DNA of 64,000 nucleotides from an uncultured Coriobacteriaceae bacterium (GCA_902791035.1 CADAUA010000003.1:1-64000), one strand, 5' to 3'; counted from the first letter of the stretch, positions 1-8,930 are shown. Made by a program: numbers and translations. The notes: generated by a model from the letters alone, not told the origin.

Positions 1-1
1 C

Positions 2-31
2 GTGGAGAGGCGCGGCCTCAAGAAGGGGTAG
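2..31 (+). CDS. 3' end of an unidentified plus-strand gene (partial)
   Basis: The frame starting at base 2 reads VERRGLKKG and then stops with TAG. The basic ending is compatible with the tail of a protein encoded to the left of the window, pointing toward proS. Nine residues are too few to identify anything, and the reading could be chance. The rest of the first 215 bases holds no gene. Confidence 0.25.
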   Translation: MERRGLKKG

Positions 32-127
32 CATCAGGCTGACGCGGGTGCGGGCGATCCCACCTTGCCCTTCTTACACCACGCATATGGACACGATCGG
101 CCAAGTGTCCGCTTGGTCCCGTTATCG

Positions 128-162
128 GAAAGAAGGGACGCCTAGCGACCGCTAAGCGTCCC
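128..162 (-). terminator. Hairpin terminator downstream of proS
   Basis: The 7-base arms GGGACGC (135-141) and GCGTCCC (156-162) enclose a second TAGC/GCTA pairing. Read on the minus strand the hairpin is followed by TTCTTTCC. It lies about 55 bases past the proS stop and could also stop the convergent plus-strand gene whose end is at base 31. Confidence 0.5.
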
Positions 163-215
163 CACCTTCCCGGCAGATCCTTGGGCTGCGAGCTGACACA
201 GCGACCAACAAACCC

Positions 216-1928
216 TTACCGCTGCGCGATGACCTTCTCCGTAAGCACTGCCGCAACCTGGTCGAGGGCCACGTCCTGGCGCTCACCGGTCGCACGGTTC
301 TTGACCTCGGCCACGCCCTCTTTCACGCCACGTTTGCCGAGCACCACCTGGTAGGGCAGGCCGATCAGGTCCGCGTCGGCGAACTTGACGCCCGGGCGCT
401 CCTTGCGGTCGTCGACCACGACCTCCAGACCCGCGTCCACGAGGCTCTGAGCCAGCCTCTGCGCCTCCGGCCACACCATGTCGTCGCCTACGTTGAGCGG
501 CAGAACCTCGACCTCGAAGGGTGCCACAGAGACAGGCCAGGCGATGCCGTTCCCGTCGTTGTGCTGCTCGACCACCGCCGCGAGCGTACGGGACACGCCT
601 ATGCCGTAGCAGCCCATGAGGAAGGGCTTGTCGTGGCCGTCGACGTCCGCGAAGGTGGCTCCCATGGCGGCGGAGTACTTGGTGCCCAGCTGGAAGACCT
701 GGCCGCACTCGATGCCGCGGGCGCCCTTGAGGGGTTTGCCGCAGGTGGGGCAGAGGTCGCCCGGCTTGGCGGTGATCACGTCCACCCACTCGGGGATCTC
801 GAAGTCGCGACCCTGCTTGGCATGCATGAAGTGGAAGTCCTTCTCGTTGGCGCCCACGAGCCACCACTGCGAATCGCGCAGGCTCTGGTCGGCACATACG
901 CGGATGCCCTCGGGCAGGCCCACGGGCCCTATGAAGCCCTTTACGAGCCCCGCCAGCTGGAGCTCCTCGTCGGTCATCATGTGGTAGTTGCCAAAGGCGT
1001 GCTCCGCCTTCACGTCGTTCATGTCGTGGTCGCCGGGGACGAACACGACCACGTTGTTGCCCTCGCCATCAACGAGCGCAAGTGCCTTGCGGGTGCCGTT
1101 CTCCGGCACCTCCAGCAGGCGCGCGACGTCAGCGATGGTTCCGGCCCCGGGGGTGGCAACCTTCTCAAGGTCGCCGGCCTCGCCCTCGGAGAGGACGGGC
1201 CTGGCGGTTGCCGCCTCTGTGTCCGCGGCAAAGCCGCACTTGTCGCAATAGACAAGCTCAGCCTCGCCGGCGTCAGCCACGGCCATGAACTCCACGGAGG
1301 TGTTGCCGCCTATCTGGCCGGAGTCGGCCGCCACCGGCAGGGCGTAGATGCCGCAGCGCTTGAAGATCTTGGCGTAGGCCGCTGCCTCCTCGTCGTAGCA
1401 CTGCTGGAGGCTCTCCTGGTCGGCCGAGAAGGAGTAGCCGTCCTTCATGATGAACTCGCGGCTGCGCATGAGGCCGAAGCGGGGGCGCAGCTCGTCACGG
1501 AACTTGTCTTGGATCTGGTAGAGGGTCACGGGCAGCTGCTTGTAGGACCTGAGCTCGTTTCGAACCAAGTCCGTGAAGGCCTCCTCATGCGTGGGGCCGA
1601 GGGCGAACTCGCGCTCGTGGCGGTCGTTCAGGCGCATGAGCTCGGGGCCGTAGGCACCCCAACGGCCGGACTGGCGCCAGAGCTCCCCGTCCGTGAGGAT
1701 GGGGACCTGCATCTCCTGGGCGCCGATCTCCTCCATCTCCTCGCGGATGATCTGTTCGATCTTGCGTATGGAGCGCCAGGCAAGCGGCAGATAGCTGTAG
1801 AGCCCCGACGCGCCCTTGCGGATGAAGCCCGCACGGAGGAGCAGGCGGTGGCTCACGAGCTCCGCCTCTGCCGGGTCCTCCTTGAGAGTGGGGGCATAGA
1901 GCTGGGACATCTTGACGTAACGCTTCAC
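216..1928 (-). CDS. proS: Prolyl-tRNA synthetase, bacterial type with editing domain
   Basis: This cytoplasmic class II aminoacyl-tRNA synthetase charges tRNA-Pro. The 570 residues show the N-terminal SQLYAPTLKEDP start typical of bacterial ProRS, motif 2 around FRDELRPRFGLMRSREF (about 143-160), a long insertion (about 225-390) corresponding to the INS editing domain, and motif 3 GCYGIGVSR at 439-447, followed by the anticodon-binding domain. I chose the GTG at 1928 because GGAAGGAAG sits four bases before it. The ATG at 1910 would give 564 residues but lacks a Shine-Dalgarno sequence. It is the last gene of the pyrH-frr-uppS-cdsA-dxr-rseP-ispG run, separated from ispG by about 140 bases that hold REP-like palindromes. 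Confidence 0.97.
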   Translation of the reverse strand: MKRYVKMSQLYAPTLKEDPAEAELVSHRLLLRAGFIRKGASGLYSYLPLAWRSIRKIEQIIREEMEEIGAQEMQVPILTDGELWRQSGRWGAYGPELMRLNDRHEREFALGPTHEEAFTDLVRNELRSYKQLPVTLYQIQDKFRDELRPRFGLMRSREFIMKDGYSFSADQESLQQCYDEEAAAYAKIFKRCGIYALPVAADSGQIGGNTSVEFMAVADAGEAELVYCDKCGFAADTEAATARPVLSEGEAGDLEKVATPGAGTIADVARLLEVPENGTRKALALVDGEGNNVVVFVPGDHDMNDVKAEHAFGNYHMMTDEELQLAGLVKGFIGPVGLPEGIRVCADQSLRDSQWWLVGANEKDFHFMHAKQGRDFEIPEWVDVITAKPGDLCPTCGKPLKGARGIECGQVFQLGTKYSAAMGATFADVDGHDKPFLMGCYGIGVSRTLAAVVEQHNDGNGIAWPVSVAPFEVEVLPLNVGDDMVWPEAQRLAQSLVDAGLEVVVDDRKERPGVKFADADLIGLPYQVVLGKRGVKEGVAEVKNRATGERQDVALDQVAAVLTEKVIAQR

Positions 1929-1935
1929 GGTGCTT

Positions 1936-2055
1936 CCTTCCGCTTCATCGGTCCTGCGGTGACAAGGGGTCTGCGTGACAAGGGGTCAGACCCCGTGTCA
2001 CACACCTTCCGCTTCATCGGTCCTGCCGTGACAAGGGGTCAGACCCCGTGTCACA
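1936..2055. repeat. Two REP-like palindromic units in tandem
   Basis: A phrase beginning CCTTCCGCTTCATCGGTCCT occurs at 1936 and again at 2005. Each copy leads into GTGACAAGGGGTC. The full palindrome, GTGACA-AGGGGTC-AGACCCC-GTGTCAC, is present at 1975-2001 and 2028-2054; the first copy has an extra partial GTGACAAGGGGTC at 1959-1971. GGGGTCAGACCCC cores of this kind are typical of REP elements mobilised by RAYT-type transposases. No transposase gene is in the window. The block separates ispG from proS on the minus strand and could form stable hairpins in the transcript. Confidence 0.75.
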
Positions 2056-2068
2056 CATGCGTATGATT

Positions 2069-3160
2069 CTAGCCAAAGCGATGGTGTATCTCTGCGAAGA
2101 GCTCGTCGACCATCCGATCCTCCGAGACCTTGCGAATCTGCTCCCCACCGGCAAAGAGCATGCCCTGGCCCTCTCCGCAGGCGATGCCGATGTCCGCGCC
2201 GCGTGCCTCGCCCGGCCCGTTGACCACGCAACCCATCACGGCCACGGTGATCGGCAAGTCCAGGTCCTTGAGGCGCTCCTCGACCTCGTTGGCTATCTCG
2301 ATGAGGTTCACTCGCGTGCGTCCGCACGTGGGGCAGCTCACGAGCTCGGGTCCCCGCCTCCGCATGCCGAGGCAGCCCAGGAGCTCCCAGGCCACGCGGA
2401 CCTCCTCCACTGGGTCAGCCGTGAGCGAGAGGCGCATGGTGTCGCCGATGCCCTCCTCAAGGAGGATCCCCACGGCAGCGGAGTTCTTTACCGTCCCCTG
2501 CTGCAGGGTGCCGGCCTCCGTCACCCCCACGTGGAGCGGCACCTCCGGGAGCTCGCGTGAGAGGGCACGGTAGGTCTCTATCGTTGTCACGACGTCGTGT
2601 GCCTTTGCCGAGACCACCACGTCCTCGAAGCCACGGGTCGAGAAGTGCTCCACGAAGGCCTCCGCAGAGGCCACGAGCTTCTCCGCCAGGCTCAGACCAG
2701 GGCGCGCGGCCACCTCGGGGTCGAGCGACCCCGCGTTCACACCTATGCGGATCGGGATCCCGCACTCCCCAGCCGCGTCGATGACCTCGTCCACCTTGGA
2801 CCAGCTGCCGATGTTTCCGGGGTTCACGCGAAGGGCCGCAGCCCCGTGCCTCGCCGCCGCTACTGCCAGCCGATGGTCAAAGTGGATGTCTGCCACCACG
2901 GGCAGGGGTGACTCCTCGCAGATGCGCCCGAAGGGCTCGACCGCCGCCTGCGAGGGCACGGTCACGCGGATGATCTCGCAGCCTGCCGCAGCCAGCCCAC
3001 GGATCTGCGCGAGCGTGGCCTCCACGTCCGTGGTCCGCGTAGTGCACATGGACTGCACCGAAACAGGTGCACCGCCGCCCATAGGGACGCTTCCCACCAT
3101 GACCTGCCGCGTGCGCTCCCGTGCAGCCCGCGTCGTCCTTGTCTCCATACCTTGCGTCAC
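2069..3160 (-). CDS. ispG: 4-hydroxy-3-methylbut-2-en-1-yl diphosphate synthase
   Basis: IspG (GcpE) carries out the next-to-last step of the MEP isoprenoid pathway, converting ME-cPP to HMBPP with a [4Fe-4S] cluster. The 363-residue protein has the TIM-barrel N-terminal part (VSVQSMCTTRTTDVEAT, about 35-50) and the cluster cysteines C276 and C279 (SCPTCGR) and C311 (VMGCVVNGPGEA). The GTG start overlaps the rseP stop as GTGA (3157-3160), indicating translational coupling. An internal ATG at 3148 is an alternative start. With dxr in the same operon, two MEP-pathway steps are encoded together with uppS and cdsA. Confidence 0.97.
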   Translation of the reverse strand: MTQGMETRTTRAARERTRQVMVGSVPMGGGAPVSVQSMCTTRTTDVEATLAQIRGLAAAGCEIIRVTVPSQAAVEPFGRICEESPLPVVADIHFDHRLAVAAARHGAAALRVNPGNIGSWSKVDEVIDAAGECGIPIRIGVNAGSLDPEVAARPGLSLAEKLVASAEAFVEHFSTRGFEDVVVSAKAHDVVTTIETYRALSRELPEVPLHVGVTEAGTLQQGTVKNSAAVGILLEEGIGDTMRLSLTADPVEEVRVAWELLGCLGMRRRGPELVSCPTCGRTRVNLIEIANEVEERLKDLDLPITVAVMGCVVNGPGEARGADIGIACGEGQGMLFAGGEQIRKVSEDRMVDELFAEIHHRFG

Positions 3161-4533
3161 CCCATCACGATGTTGAGGATGTCGTTTCTCAGTGCCATTA
3201 CGAAGACGAAGAGGAAGAAGGCCAGGCCCGCATAGCTAATGTAGTTCTGGACCTTGAGGGAGACGGGCTTCCTTCTCGCGGCCTGCACGACCTCTATGAG
3301 TATCTTGCCGCCGTCGAGCGGAGGGATGGGCAGGAGGTTCATGAAGCCGAGCGACATGGAGACTGCTGCCAGGAGCTCCAGGTAGGTCTCCAGACCCGAC
3401 CTGGCCGCCTCGCTCGCCATGACCGATATGCCCACTACCGAGCTTGACTGTCCAAGCACCTCCATCGTGTGCGTTGGCACGATGAGCCGCACGGCAAACG
3501 AGAGGACCTGCCCCGCGTAGTCGAAGGCCACGAGGGATGCCTGACCAAACGTGAGGTACTGGGTACGCACCGGAGCGCTCACACCCAGGTACTGCACCGT
3601 CTGACCATCCGGTACGTCCACCATGGTGGTCATAGCCCGGCCGTCATGCTCGTAGACGATGTCGAAGTCCTGTCCCGTGGCCAGGGCATCGTCCACGGCA
3701 TCCCCCAGGGTCAGCCAGTCCGTGACCGGGACGCCGTCGATGGAGTCCACGACGTCACCTGCCGTGAGCCCTGCGGCCTCTGCGAGCGAGCCCGGCTCCA
3801 CGGAGCCGATCTGGTTCGTGTTTACCCCCACCTGCACGCCAAAGCCCATGAGCACGCCCACCAGCAGCGCCCACGCCAAGACGAGGTTCACTGTGGGCCC
3901 AGCCAGGAGACAGACCGCGCGCTGCCAGAAGCTGCCACCCAGATAGGTGCGCGACCGCTCCAGGGCAAGGAGGTCGTCCGCCCCCATGTCAAGCTGCCGT
4001 GGCTCCCCAATGGCGCTCACGCCCGTGGCGGAGAAGTCGTGGTCGCGGTCGTACTCGGTACGGAGCTCGGCATCACGCTCGAGGTCGTCGAAGGCGATGT
4101 GGTAGTCGTCCACTTCCGCGTCCCCGGTATAGGTCTGCCGTCGGCATGAGGCCCAGTCCTCGAGAACGAGCAGCATGCCGAGAGCGCGGTCGTGGTCGCA
4201 GCCCAGCGCCTGCGCGAGATCCTCGGCGCAGATGGACCCGCGGGTCACGAGCAGGTGGAGGGCCTGGCCCTGCAGCTCGTCGACCTCGCCTTCCATGCCG
4301 CAGATCCGGGTGTAGCCACCCAGGAGCACGGGGGTCACACCCACCTCGGTGCCGTACCTCTTGCTCTTGTGAGAGATTCGCAGCTTGCAGGGCATACCCA
4401 GGAAGAACTCCGTAACGCGCATGCCGAAGGCCCGTGCGGCGAGGTAGTGCCCGCCCTCGTGCACGAACACGAGGAGCGACAAGGTCACGAGCCCCCAGAA
4501 GACCGTCACCAGCACGTCCCAGAGGCCGCTCAC
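3157..4533 (-). CDS. rseP: RseP-like site-2 (M50) membrane metalloprotease with a large insertion
   Basis: This is an integral-membrane zinc protease of the RseP/RasP family, which cleaves transmembrane helices of regulators. It has a first TM helix with the zinc-binding HEGGH motif (residues 25-29), a second helix with GPTVN (about 212-216), a PDZ domain (about 230-300), and NLLPIPPLDGG (about 399-409) supplying the third zinc ligand. The 458 residues are longer than usual because about 100 residues lie between the GGYTR segment and SFWQRAVCLLAGP. This insert begins like a small winged helix (LHLLVTRGSICAEDLAQALG) and ends in an acidic stretch. The GTG start at 4533 gives a GTGA overlap with dxr; the ATG at 4551 would overlap dxr by 22 bases. 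Confidence 0.93.
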   Translation of the reverse strand: MSGLWDVLVTVFWGLVTLSLLVFVHEGGHYLAARAFGMRVTEFFLGMPCKLRISHKSKRYGTEVGVTPVLLGGYTRICGMEGEVDELQGQALHLLVTRGSICAEDLAQALGCDHDRALGMLLVLEDWASCRRQTYTGDAEVDDYHIAFDDLERDAELRTEYDRDHDFSATGVSAIGEPRQLDMGADDLLALERSRTYLGGSFWQRAVCLLAGPTVNLVLAWALLVGVLMGFGVQVGVNTNQIGSVEPGSLAEAAGLTAGDVVDSIDGVPVTDWLTLGDAVDDALATGQDFDIVYEHDGRAMTTMVDVPDGQTVQYLGVSAPVRTQYLTFGQASLVAFDYAGQVLSFAVRLIVPTHTMEVLGQSSSVVGISVMASEAARSGLETYLELLAAVSMSLGFMNLLPIPPLDGGKILIEVVQAARRKPVSLKVQNYISYAGLAFFLFVFVMALRNDILNIVMG

Positions 4534-5726
4534 GCACCCACCCCCAGGCACTCCCGCGCCAGGGCGCGCGACCGCGCGTCAACCTCCGAGAGCTGTGCCA
4601 GGTCCTCCACACGTTCGGCGGTCGTCAGGCCCATTACCTCGCGCACACAGTGCTCGATGTCCATGAAGCCGCAGGCACCCGTACGAAAGGCGGCGTTTGC
4701 CACCTCGTTCGCCGCGTTCATGGCGCAGGGCATGGTGCCACCCGCTCGCCCTGCCTCCTTGGCCAGTGCCAGGCACCCGAAGGTCTCCTCGTCGGGTCGT
4801 GCGAAGGTGAGCGGCGGCTCGTCGCACCAGTCCACCCGCGGGGTGGGAGACTCCCACCTCTCCGGGTAGCTCAGGGCGTACTGGATGGGGGCGCGCATGT
4901 CGGAGGGGCCGAGCTGCGCCTTTACCACCCCGTCGCAGAACTCCACCATGGAGTGGATCCTACTCTGGCGGTGCACTAGCACCTGGACCTTGTCTATCGG
5001 AACCTCGAAGAGCTGCCTTGCCTCCAGGACCTCCAGGCCCTTGTTCATGAGGGTGGCGGAGTCGATGGTGATCTTCGCCCCCATGGACCAGGTGGGGTGT
5101 GCCAGGGCCTGGGCGGCCGTGACGCCAGCAAGCTCCTCGCGCGTACGCCCGAAGAAGGGACCGCCAGAGCAGGTGAGCCAGATGCGATGTACCCGCTCGG
5201 GGGCCTCGCCCACGATGCACTGGTAGATGGCGCTGTGCTCCGAGTCCACGGGGACCAACCTGCCCGGTTCCACCAGGGGCATGAGGAGGTCGCCGCCCAC
5301 GACGATGGACTCCTTGTTTGCATAGGCCAGGATTTTTCCCGCCTTGAGGGCCTCGTAGCCGGCGCGGATCCCTGCGACCCCTTCCACGGCGTTGACCACA
5401 CAGTCCACGTCGTCGAGGGCTGCCAGCTCGGCCACCGCATCGGGGCCGGATCCCAGGGCGCATCCTGCGGGCAGCCCGTCTAGCACCCCGTCACGTGCAT
5501 GGCAGGAATCCGCCACCGCCACGTGCCCCGCACCAAACTCCCGCGCTGCGTCCACGAGCTTGTTCGTCGAGGAACGCACGGCAAGTGCGGTCACCTGCAG
5601 GCGGTCAGGGTGCTGGCGACAGACATCCAGCGTCTGGCTTCCGATGGATCCGGAGCAACCAAGGACCGCGACGCGAAGCACGTGCGGCCTGGCCGCATGC
5701 TGCCCGTCGCGCTCGAATATGCTCAT
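4530..5726 (-). CDS. dxr: 1-deoxy-D-xylulose 5-phosphate reductoisomerase
   Basis: Dxr converts DXP to MEP with NADPH, the first committed step of the MEP pathway. The 398 residues begin MSIFERDGQ and show the NADPH-binding GCSGSIGSQT (about 22-31), the YANKES motif, the catalytic-site segment VDSEHSAIYQ, the flexible-loop region TCSGGPFF, and the metal- and substrate-binding AMNAANEVANAAF. The same open frame continues upstream to 6425, but that part is a shadow of cdsA. The start at 5726 forms an ATGA overlap with the cdsA stop. Confidence 0.97.
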   Translation of the reverse strand: MSIFERDGQHAARPHVLRVAVLGCSGSIGSQTLDVCRQHPDRLQVTALAVRSSTNKLVDAAREFGAGHVAVADSCHARDGVLDGLPAGCALGSGPDAVAELAALDDVDCVVNAVEGVAGIRAGYEALKAGKILAYANKESIVVGGDLLMPLVEPGRLVPVDSEHSAIYQCIVGEAPERVHRIWLTCSGGPFFGRTREELAGVTAAQALAHPTWSMGAKITIDSATLMNKGLEVLEARQLFEVPIDKVQVLVHRQSRIHSMVEFCDGVVKAQLGPSDMRAPIQYALSYPERWESPTPRVDWCDEPPLTFARPDEETFGCLALAKEAGRAGGTMPCAMNAANEVANAAFRTGACGFMDIEHCVREVMGLTTAERVEDLAQLSEVDARSRALARECLGVGA

Positions 5727-6730
5727 ATGATTCCCCCAAAGAGGAGCAGGATGTAGGCAGTGGTGCAGCCAAAGAGCAGGGAGTCGGACCGGTCCAGGAG
5801 CCCGCCATGGCCAGGCATTATGTTTCCCGAGTCCTTGACTCCCACGCCGCGCTTGATGCGCGACTCGAAGAGGTCGCCGATGTCCCCCACCGTGCCCACC
5901 ACGAGCCCCATGAAGATGGCATACAGGACTGGGAGGGAGTCGCCTCCCGCCCACAGGCGGGAGAGAAGCACGAAGACGAGGATGGAGCCGCACATGCCAC
6001 CCGCGAAGCCCTCCCAGCTCTTGTGCGGGCTTATGCGCGGGGCCATCTTGTGCGCCCCAAAGCGGGAGCCCACGAAGTAAGCGAAGGCGTCGTTCACCCA
6101 TACGGAGGCCATGCTGCCGAAGGCAAGGAGCGCCCCATCGATTCCGGGATCGGTCATGCGCAGGAAGACCACCGCACAGAAGGCAACGGAGGTGTAGATG
6201 GGACCGAAGACCGTTGCTGACACGTCCGCAAGGCTCGCCCGCGGCGTGAAAACGTACCAACAGGCGGTGGCGATGAGGAGCAGGAGCACGAGCAGGACTA
6301 TGCCGGGAAGGCCCCAGATGTAGCTTGCCACCGGGAAGGCCACTGCGGCGGTGAGCCCCACCAGTTCCATTGGCATCCGGCCCGCCATGCGGCAGATGCG
6401 GTAGAGCTCGGAACAGCATAACCAAGCCATGGCAGACACTAGGAGTACGGTGGCGAAGGGGTGCACGAAGATGCAGGCCACCACGAGAATCGCGTAGATG
6501 GCCCCGGAGGTCGTCCGCGTAAGCAGCTTCTCGGTACCGGCGCGCATGCGCTGGCCCCTGAGGATTCCCTGCGCCCTGTCCTCCGCCTTGGCAGCGCGGC
6601 GGACCTCCAGACGGTCGATCTGCCGGTCCAGACCCTTGGCCATGGATACGGGATTGCGATGGGCATGCGTTCGATCTCCCCCACTGTGCATGCCCGTGGA
6701 GGCTTCCTGCCTCTCCTCTCCCTCGCTCAC
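5723..6730 (-). CDS. cdsA: Phosphatidate cytidylyltransferase
   Basis: CdsA makes CDP-diacylglycerol from phosphatidate and CTP for phospholipid synthesis at the membrane. The protein is 335 residues. A charged N-terminal section of about 80 residues precedes several hydrophobic helices. The C-terminal family signature is present: SPHKSWEGFAGG followed by GDIGDLFESRIKRGVGVKDS and PGHGGLLDRSDS. I chose the GTG at 6730, which forms a GTGA overlap with the uppS stop; the reading frame stays open to 6859 but that would lie inside uppS. Confidence 0.95.
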   Translation of the reverse strand: MSEGEERQEASTGMHSGGDRTHAHRNPVSMAKGLDRQIDRLEVRRAAKAEDRAQGILRGQRMRAGTEKLLTRTTSGAIYAILVVACIFVHPFATVLLVSAMAWLCCSELYRICRMAGRMPMELVGLTAAVAFPVASYIWGLPGIVLLVLLLLIATACWYVFTPRASLADVSATVFGPIYTSVAFCAVVFLRMTDPGIDGALLAFGSMASVWVNDAFAYFVGSRFGAHKMAPRISPHKSWEGFAGGMCGSILVFVLLSRLWAGGDSLPVLYAIFMGLVVGTVGDIGDLFESRIKRGVGVKDSGNIMPGHGGLLDRSDSLLFGCTTAYILLLFGGII

Positions 6731-7512
6731 GCGCTCACCACTCCTCCGAAGCGCCGATGGCGGCCCTGGAAGGACCTGATGGCACGCAGCATGTCCCATC
6801 TTGAGAAGTCCGGCCACATGACGGGCGTCACGTAGAACTCCGTGTATGCCAGCTGCCACAGGAGGTAGTTCGAGAGGCGCTGCTCCCCGGACGTGCGGAT
6901 GAGAAGCTCCGGGTCGGGAAGCCCCGCCGTGTAGAGATGGCTCTCCACGAGGGCCTGGTCGACGTCTTGCGGTTGCACTATGCCGGCTGCCACGTCCTGC
7001 GCGATCAGCCGGGCCGCCCGGGTAAGCTCTGCGCGGGCCCCGTAGTTGACCGCCAGCGCAAAGGTCATGCCGGTATGGTCGGCCGTCTCGTCGAGGCCCT
7101 CCTCAAAGACGTTGCGGGTCTGCGCCGGCAGGGCCTCTATGTCCCCGAAGAAGCGCAGCCGCACGTTCTCCTGATGGAAGAGGGGCAGCTCCTTGAGCAG
7201 CGTGGTGGCAAAGAGGTGCATGAGCATGTCCACCTCGCGCTGGGGGCGTTTCCAGTTCTCCGTGGAGAAGGCATACACCGAGAGCACGTCCAGACCCAGT
7301 CGGACGCTCGTAGTGACTGCCTCCCGCAGCGAGTCCACGCCTGCCACGTGGCCCTTCGTGCGATCGAGCCCGCGCGCCTGCGCCCAGCGCCCGTTCCCAT
7401 CCATGATGATGGACACGTGCCGTGGGATGCGAGTCAGGTCGACGTCATCCAGGGAGATGTCGTCTGGCGCGCCCGAGTAATATTCGGCCAGCTTCTTCTC
7501 GTCTATCTGCAC
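6727..7512 (-). CDS. uppS: Isoprenyl transferase (undecaprenyl diphosphate synthase family)
   Basis: This cis-prenyltransferase extends farnesyl diphosphate with isopentenyl diphosphate to make the polyprenyl carrier used for cell-wall precursors. The 261 residues contain the catalytic IMDGNGRWAQARG box (about 36-48), FSTENWKRP (about 83-91) and the C-terminal RTSGEQRLSNYLLWQ and TPVMWPDF segments. The start is GTG at 7512, directly next to the frr stop with no gap, and the stop overlaps the cdsA start. Confidence 0.97.
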   Translation of the reverse strand: MQIDEKKLAEYYSGAPDDISLDDVDLTRIPRHVSIIMDGNGRWAQARGLDRTKGHVAGVDSLREAVTTSVRLGLDVLSVYAFSTENWKRPQREVDMLMHLFATTLLKELPLFHQENVRLRFFGDIEALPAQTRNVFEEGLDETADHTGMTFALAVNYGARAELTRAARLIAQDVAAGIVQPQDVDQALVESHLYTAGLPDPELLIRTSGEQRLSNYLLWQLAYTEFYVTPVMWPDFSRWDMLRAIRSFQGRHRRFGGVVSA

Positions 7513-8058
7513 CTAGATCTCCATGACCTCGGCGGTCTTGTTCTTCAGAAGCTCGTCGACCTTCTTGGTGTAGGAGTCAGTGACCTTCTGCACGGCCTTC
7601 TTCTCGCGGGTCTCGACGTCCTCGGTTACCTCCTCGTCGCGCTCGATCTTCCCGTTGACGTCGCGACGTACGTTGCGGATGGAGACCTTGGCCTCCTCGG
7701 CGAGCTTGGCGCATTCCTTGGCAAGCTCCTTGCGGCGCTCCTCCGTAGGACGGGGGAAGGGCAGACGGATGGAGATGCCGTCGTTGGACGGGGTGATCCC
7801 CAGGTCGGACTGTTCGATGGCCTTCTCGATGCTGCGGAGGGAAGACTTGTCCCACGGCTCGATGACCAGCATGGCGGCCTCGGGCACCTTGACGCCCGCG
7901 AGCTGCGTGATGGGCGTGGGCACGCCGTAGTAGTCGACCTTTATGTCATCTAGGATATGCGGGTTCGCACGGCCGGTGCGGACCTTGCTGAAGTTGTCCT
8001 TGAGGACCTGGACGCACTTTGCCATGCTCTTGTCGGCCATGTCGCTGTACTTGGTCAT
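7513..8058 (-). CDS. frr: Ribosome recycling factor
   Basis: Frr acts with EF-G to split the post-termination ribosome. The length of 181 residues is typical, with the helical N-terminal domain (DMADKSMAKCVQVLKDNFSKVRTGRANPHIL), the central beta domain (GVPTPITQLAGVKVPEAAMLVI) and the PFPRPTEERRKELAKECAKLAEEAKVSIRNVRRD-type C-terminal helix. It begins two bases after the pyrH stop and runs straight into uppS. Confidence 0.98.
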   Translation of the reverse strand: MTKYSDMADKSMAKCVQVLKDNFSKVRTGRANPHILDDIKVDYYGVPTPITQLAGVKVPEAAMLVIEPWDKSSLRSIEKAIEQSDLGITPSNDGISIRLPFPRPTEERRKELAKECAKLAEEAKVSIRNVRRDVNGKIERDEEVTEDVETREKKAVQKVTDSYTKKVDELLKNKTAEVMEI

Positions 8059-8060
8059 GC

Positions 8061-8798
8061 TTACCTCTCCTCCTCCACCACGGTCGTGCCCACAGGCTCG
8101 CCGTGAATTGCCTTCTGGAACACCCCATCCTGCCCCATGTCGAAGACCATCATGGGCATGTGGTTGTCGTGGCAGAGCGCCGTTGCGGTGGCATCCATGA
8201 CCTTGAGCTCGCGCTCCAGAACCTCGTGATAGGTTATGGTGTCGAACTTCTTGGCCTCTGGGTGCTTCATGGGATCGGCGTCGTAGATGCCATCGACCTT
8301 GGTCGCCTTCATCAGAATCTCCGCACCGATCTCGCAGGCGCGCAGGGCCGCCGCCGTGTCGGTGGTGAAGTAGGGGTTGCCGGTGCCGGCGGCGAATATG
8401 GCGATGCGGCCCTTCTCGAGGTGACGGATGGCACGCCTGCGGATGTAGGTCTCGCAGACCTGGTGCATCTCGATGGCGCTCATCACACGGCTGTCCATCC
8501 CGTTACGCTCGAAGCAGTCCTGGAGGGCCAGGCAGTTGATGACGGTGGCCAGCATGCCCATGTTGTCGCCCTGGGCGCGGTCCATGCCCGCAGCGGCACC
8601 CTGGATCCCGCGGAAGATGTTTCCCCCGCCCACGACCACGGCTATCTCCACGCCGTCCTGCCAGACCGGCTTGATCTCGTCTGCCAGGTGCTGGAGCACC
8701 GCGGCATCGATGCCGAATTCCTGAGAGCCCATGAGGGCCTCGCCCGAGAGCTTGAGAAGCACGCGACCGTACTTGTAGTCTGCCAAACCATCCTCCAC
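8061..8798 (-). CDS. pyrH: Uridylate kinase
   Basis: PyrH phosphorylates UMP to UDP. The 245 residues show the amino-acid-kinase fold signatures: KLSGEALMG (about 16-24), [11 protein letters not shown] (about 54-64), the ASAIEMHQ-like [26 protein letters not shown] stretch, and [19 protein letters not shown]. The start is GTG at 8798, with GGATGAGTGGAG context. It is the first gene after the tsf terminator and has its own candidate promoter. Confidence 0.97.
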   Translation of the reverse strand: MEDGLADYKYGRVLLKLSGEALMGSQEFGIDAAVLQHLADEIKPVWQDGVEIAVVVGGGNIFRGIQGAAAGMDRAQGDNMGMLATVINCLALQDCFERNGMDSRVMSAIEMHQVCETYIRRRAIRHLEKGRIAIFAAGTGNPYFTTDTAAALRACEIGAEILMKATKVDGIYDADPMKHPEAKKFDTITYHEVLERELKVMDATATALCHDNHMPMMVFDMGQDGVFQKAIHGEPVGTTVVEEER

Positions 8799-8837
8799 TC
8801 ATCCAGGCGAGCGACGCCCGCCGATGTCATCCACCGC

Positions 8838-8868
8838 ATTCTACCAGAGCGGCATTCAGCTAAGCTAA
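8838..8868 (-). promoter_or_regulatory. Candidate promoter for the pyrH operon
   Basis: On the minus strand an extended -10, TGG-TAGAAT (-10 hexamer 8838-8843), lies 40 bases before the pyrH start. A weak -35 TTAGCT at 8863-8868 is 19 bases upstream. This is a prediction from the sequence pattern only. Confidence 0.45.
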
Positions 8869-8896
8869 CGGCTCCGCCTGCGGTCACGCACGCCAC

Positions 8897-8930
8897 ACGA
8901 AGGGGCCCGGCGCTTGCGCACCGGGCCCCC
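8897..8930 (-). terminator. Terminator after tsf
   Basis: A perfect 9-base stem, GGGGCCCGG (8902-8910) with CCGGGCCCC (8921-8929), lies just past the tsf stop. The T-tract on the minus strand is weak (TTCGT). Confidence 0.6.

Noticed and set aside
5727-6425. Upstream extension of the dxr reading frame giving a 631-residue protein
   Set aside because: The first 233 residues are an out-of-frame reading of cdsA; the conserved Dxr start and the ATGA overlap place the start at 5726.
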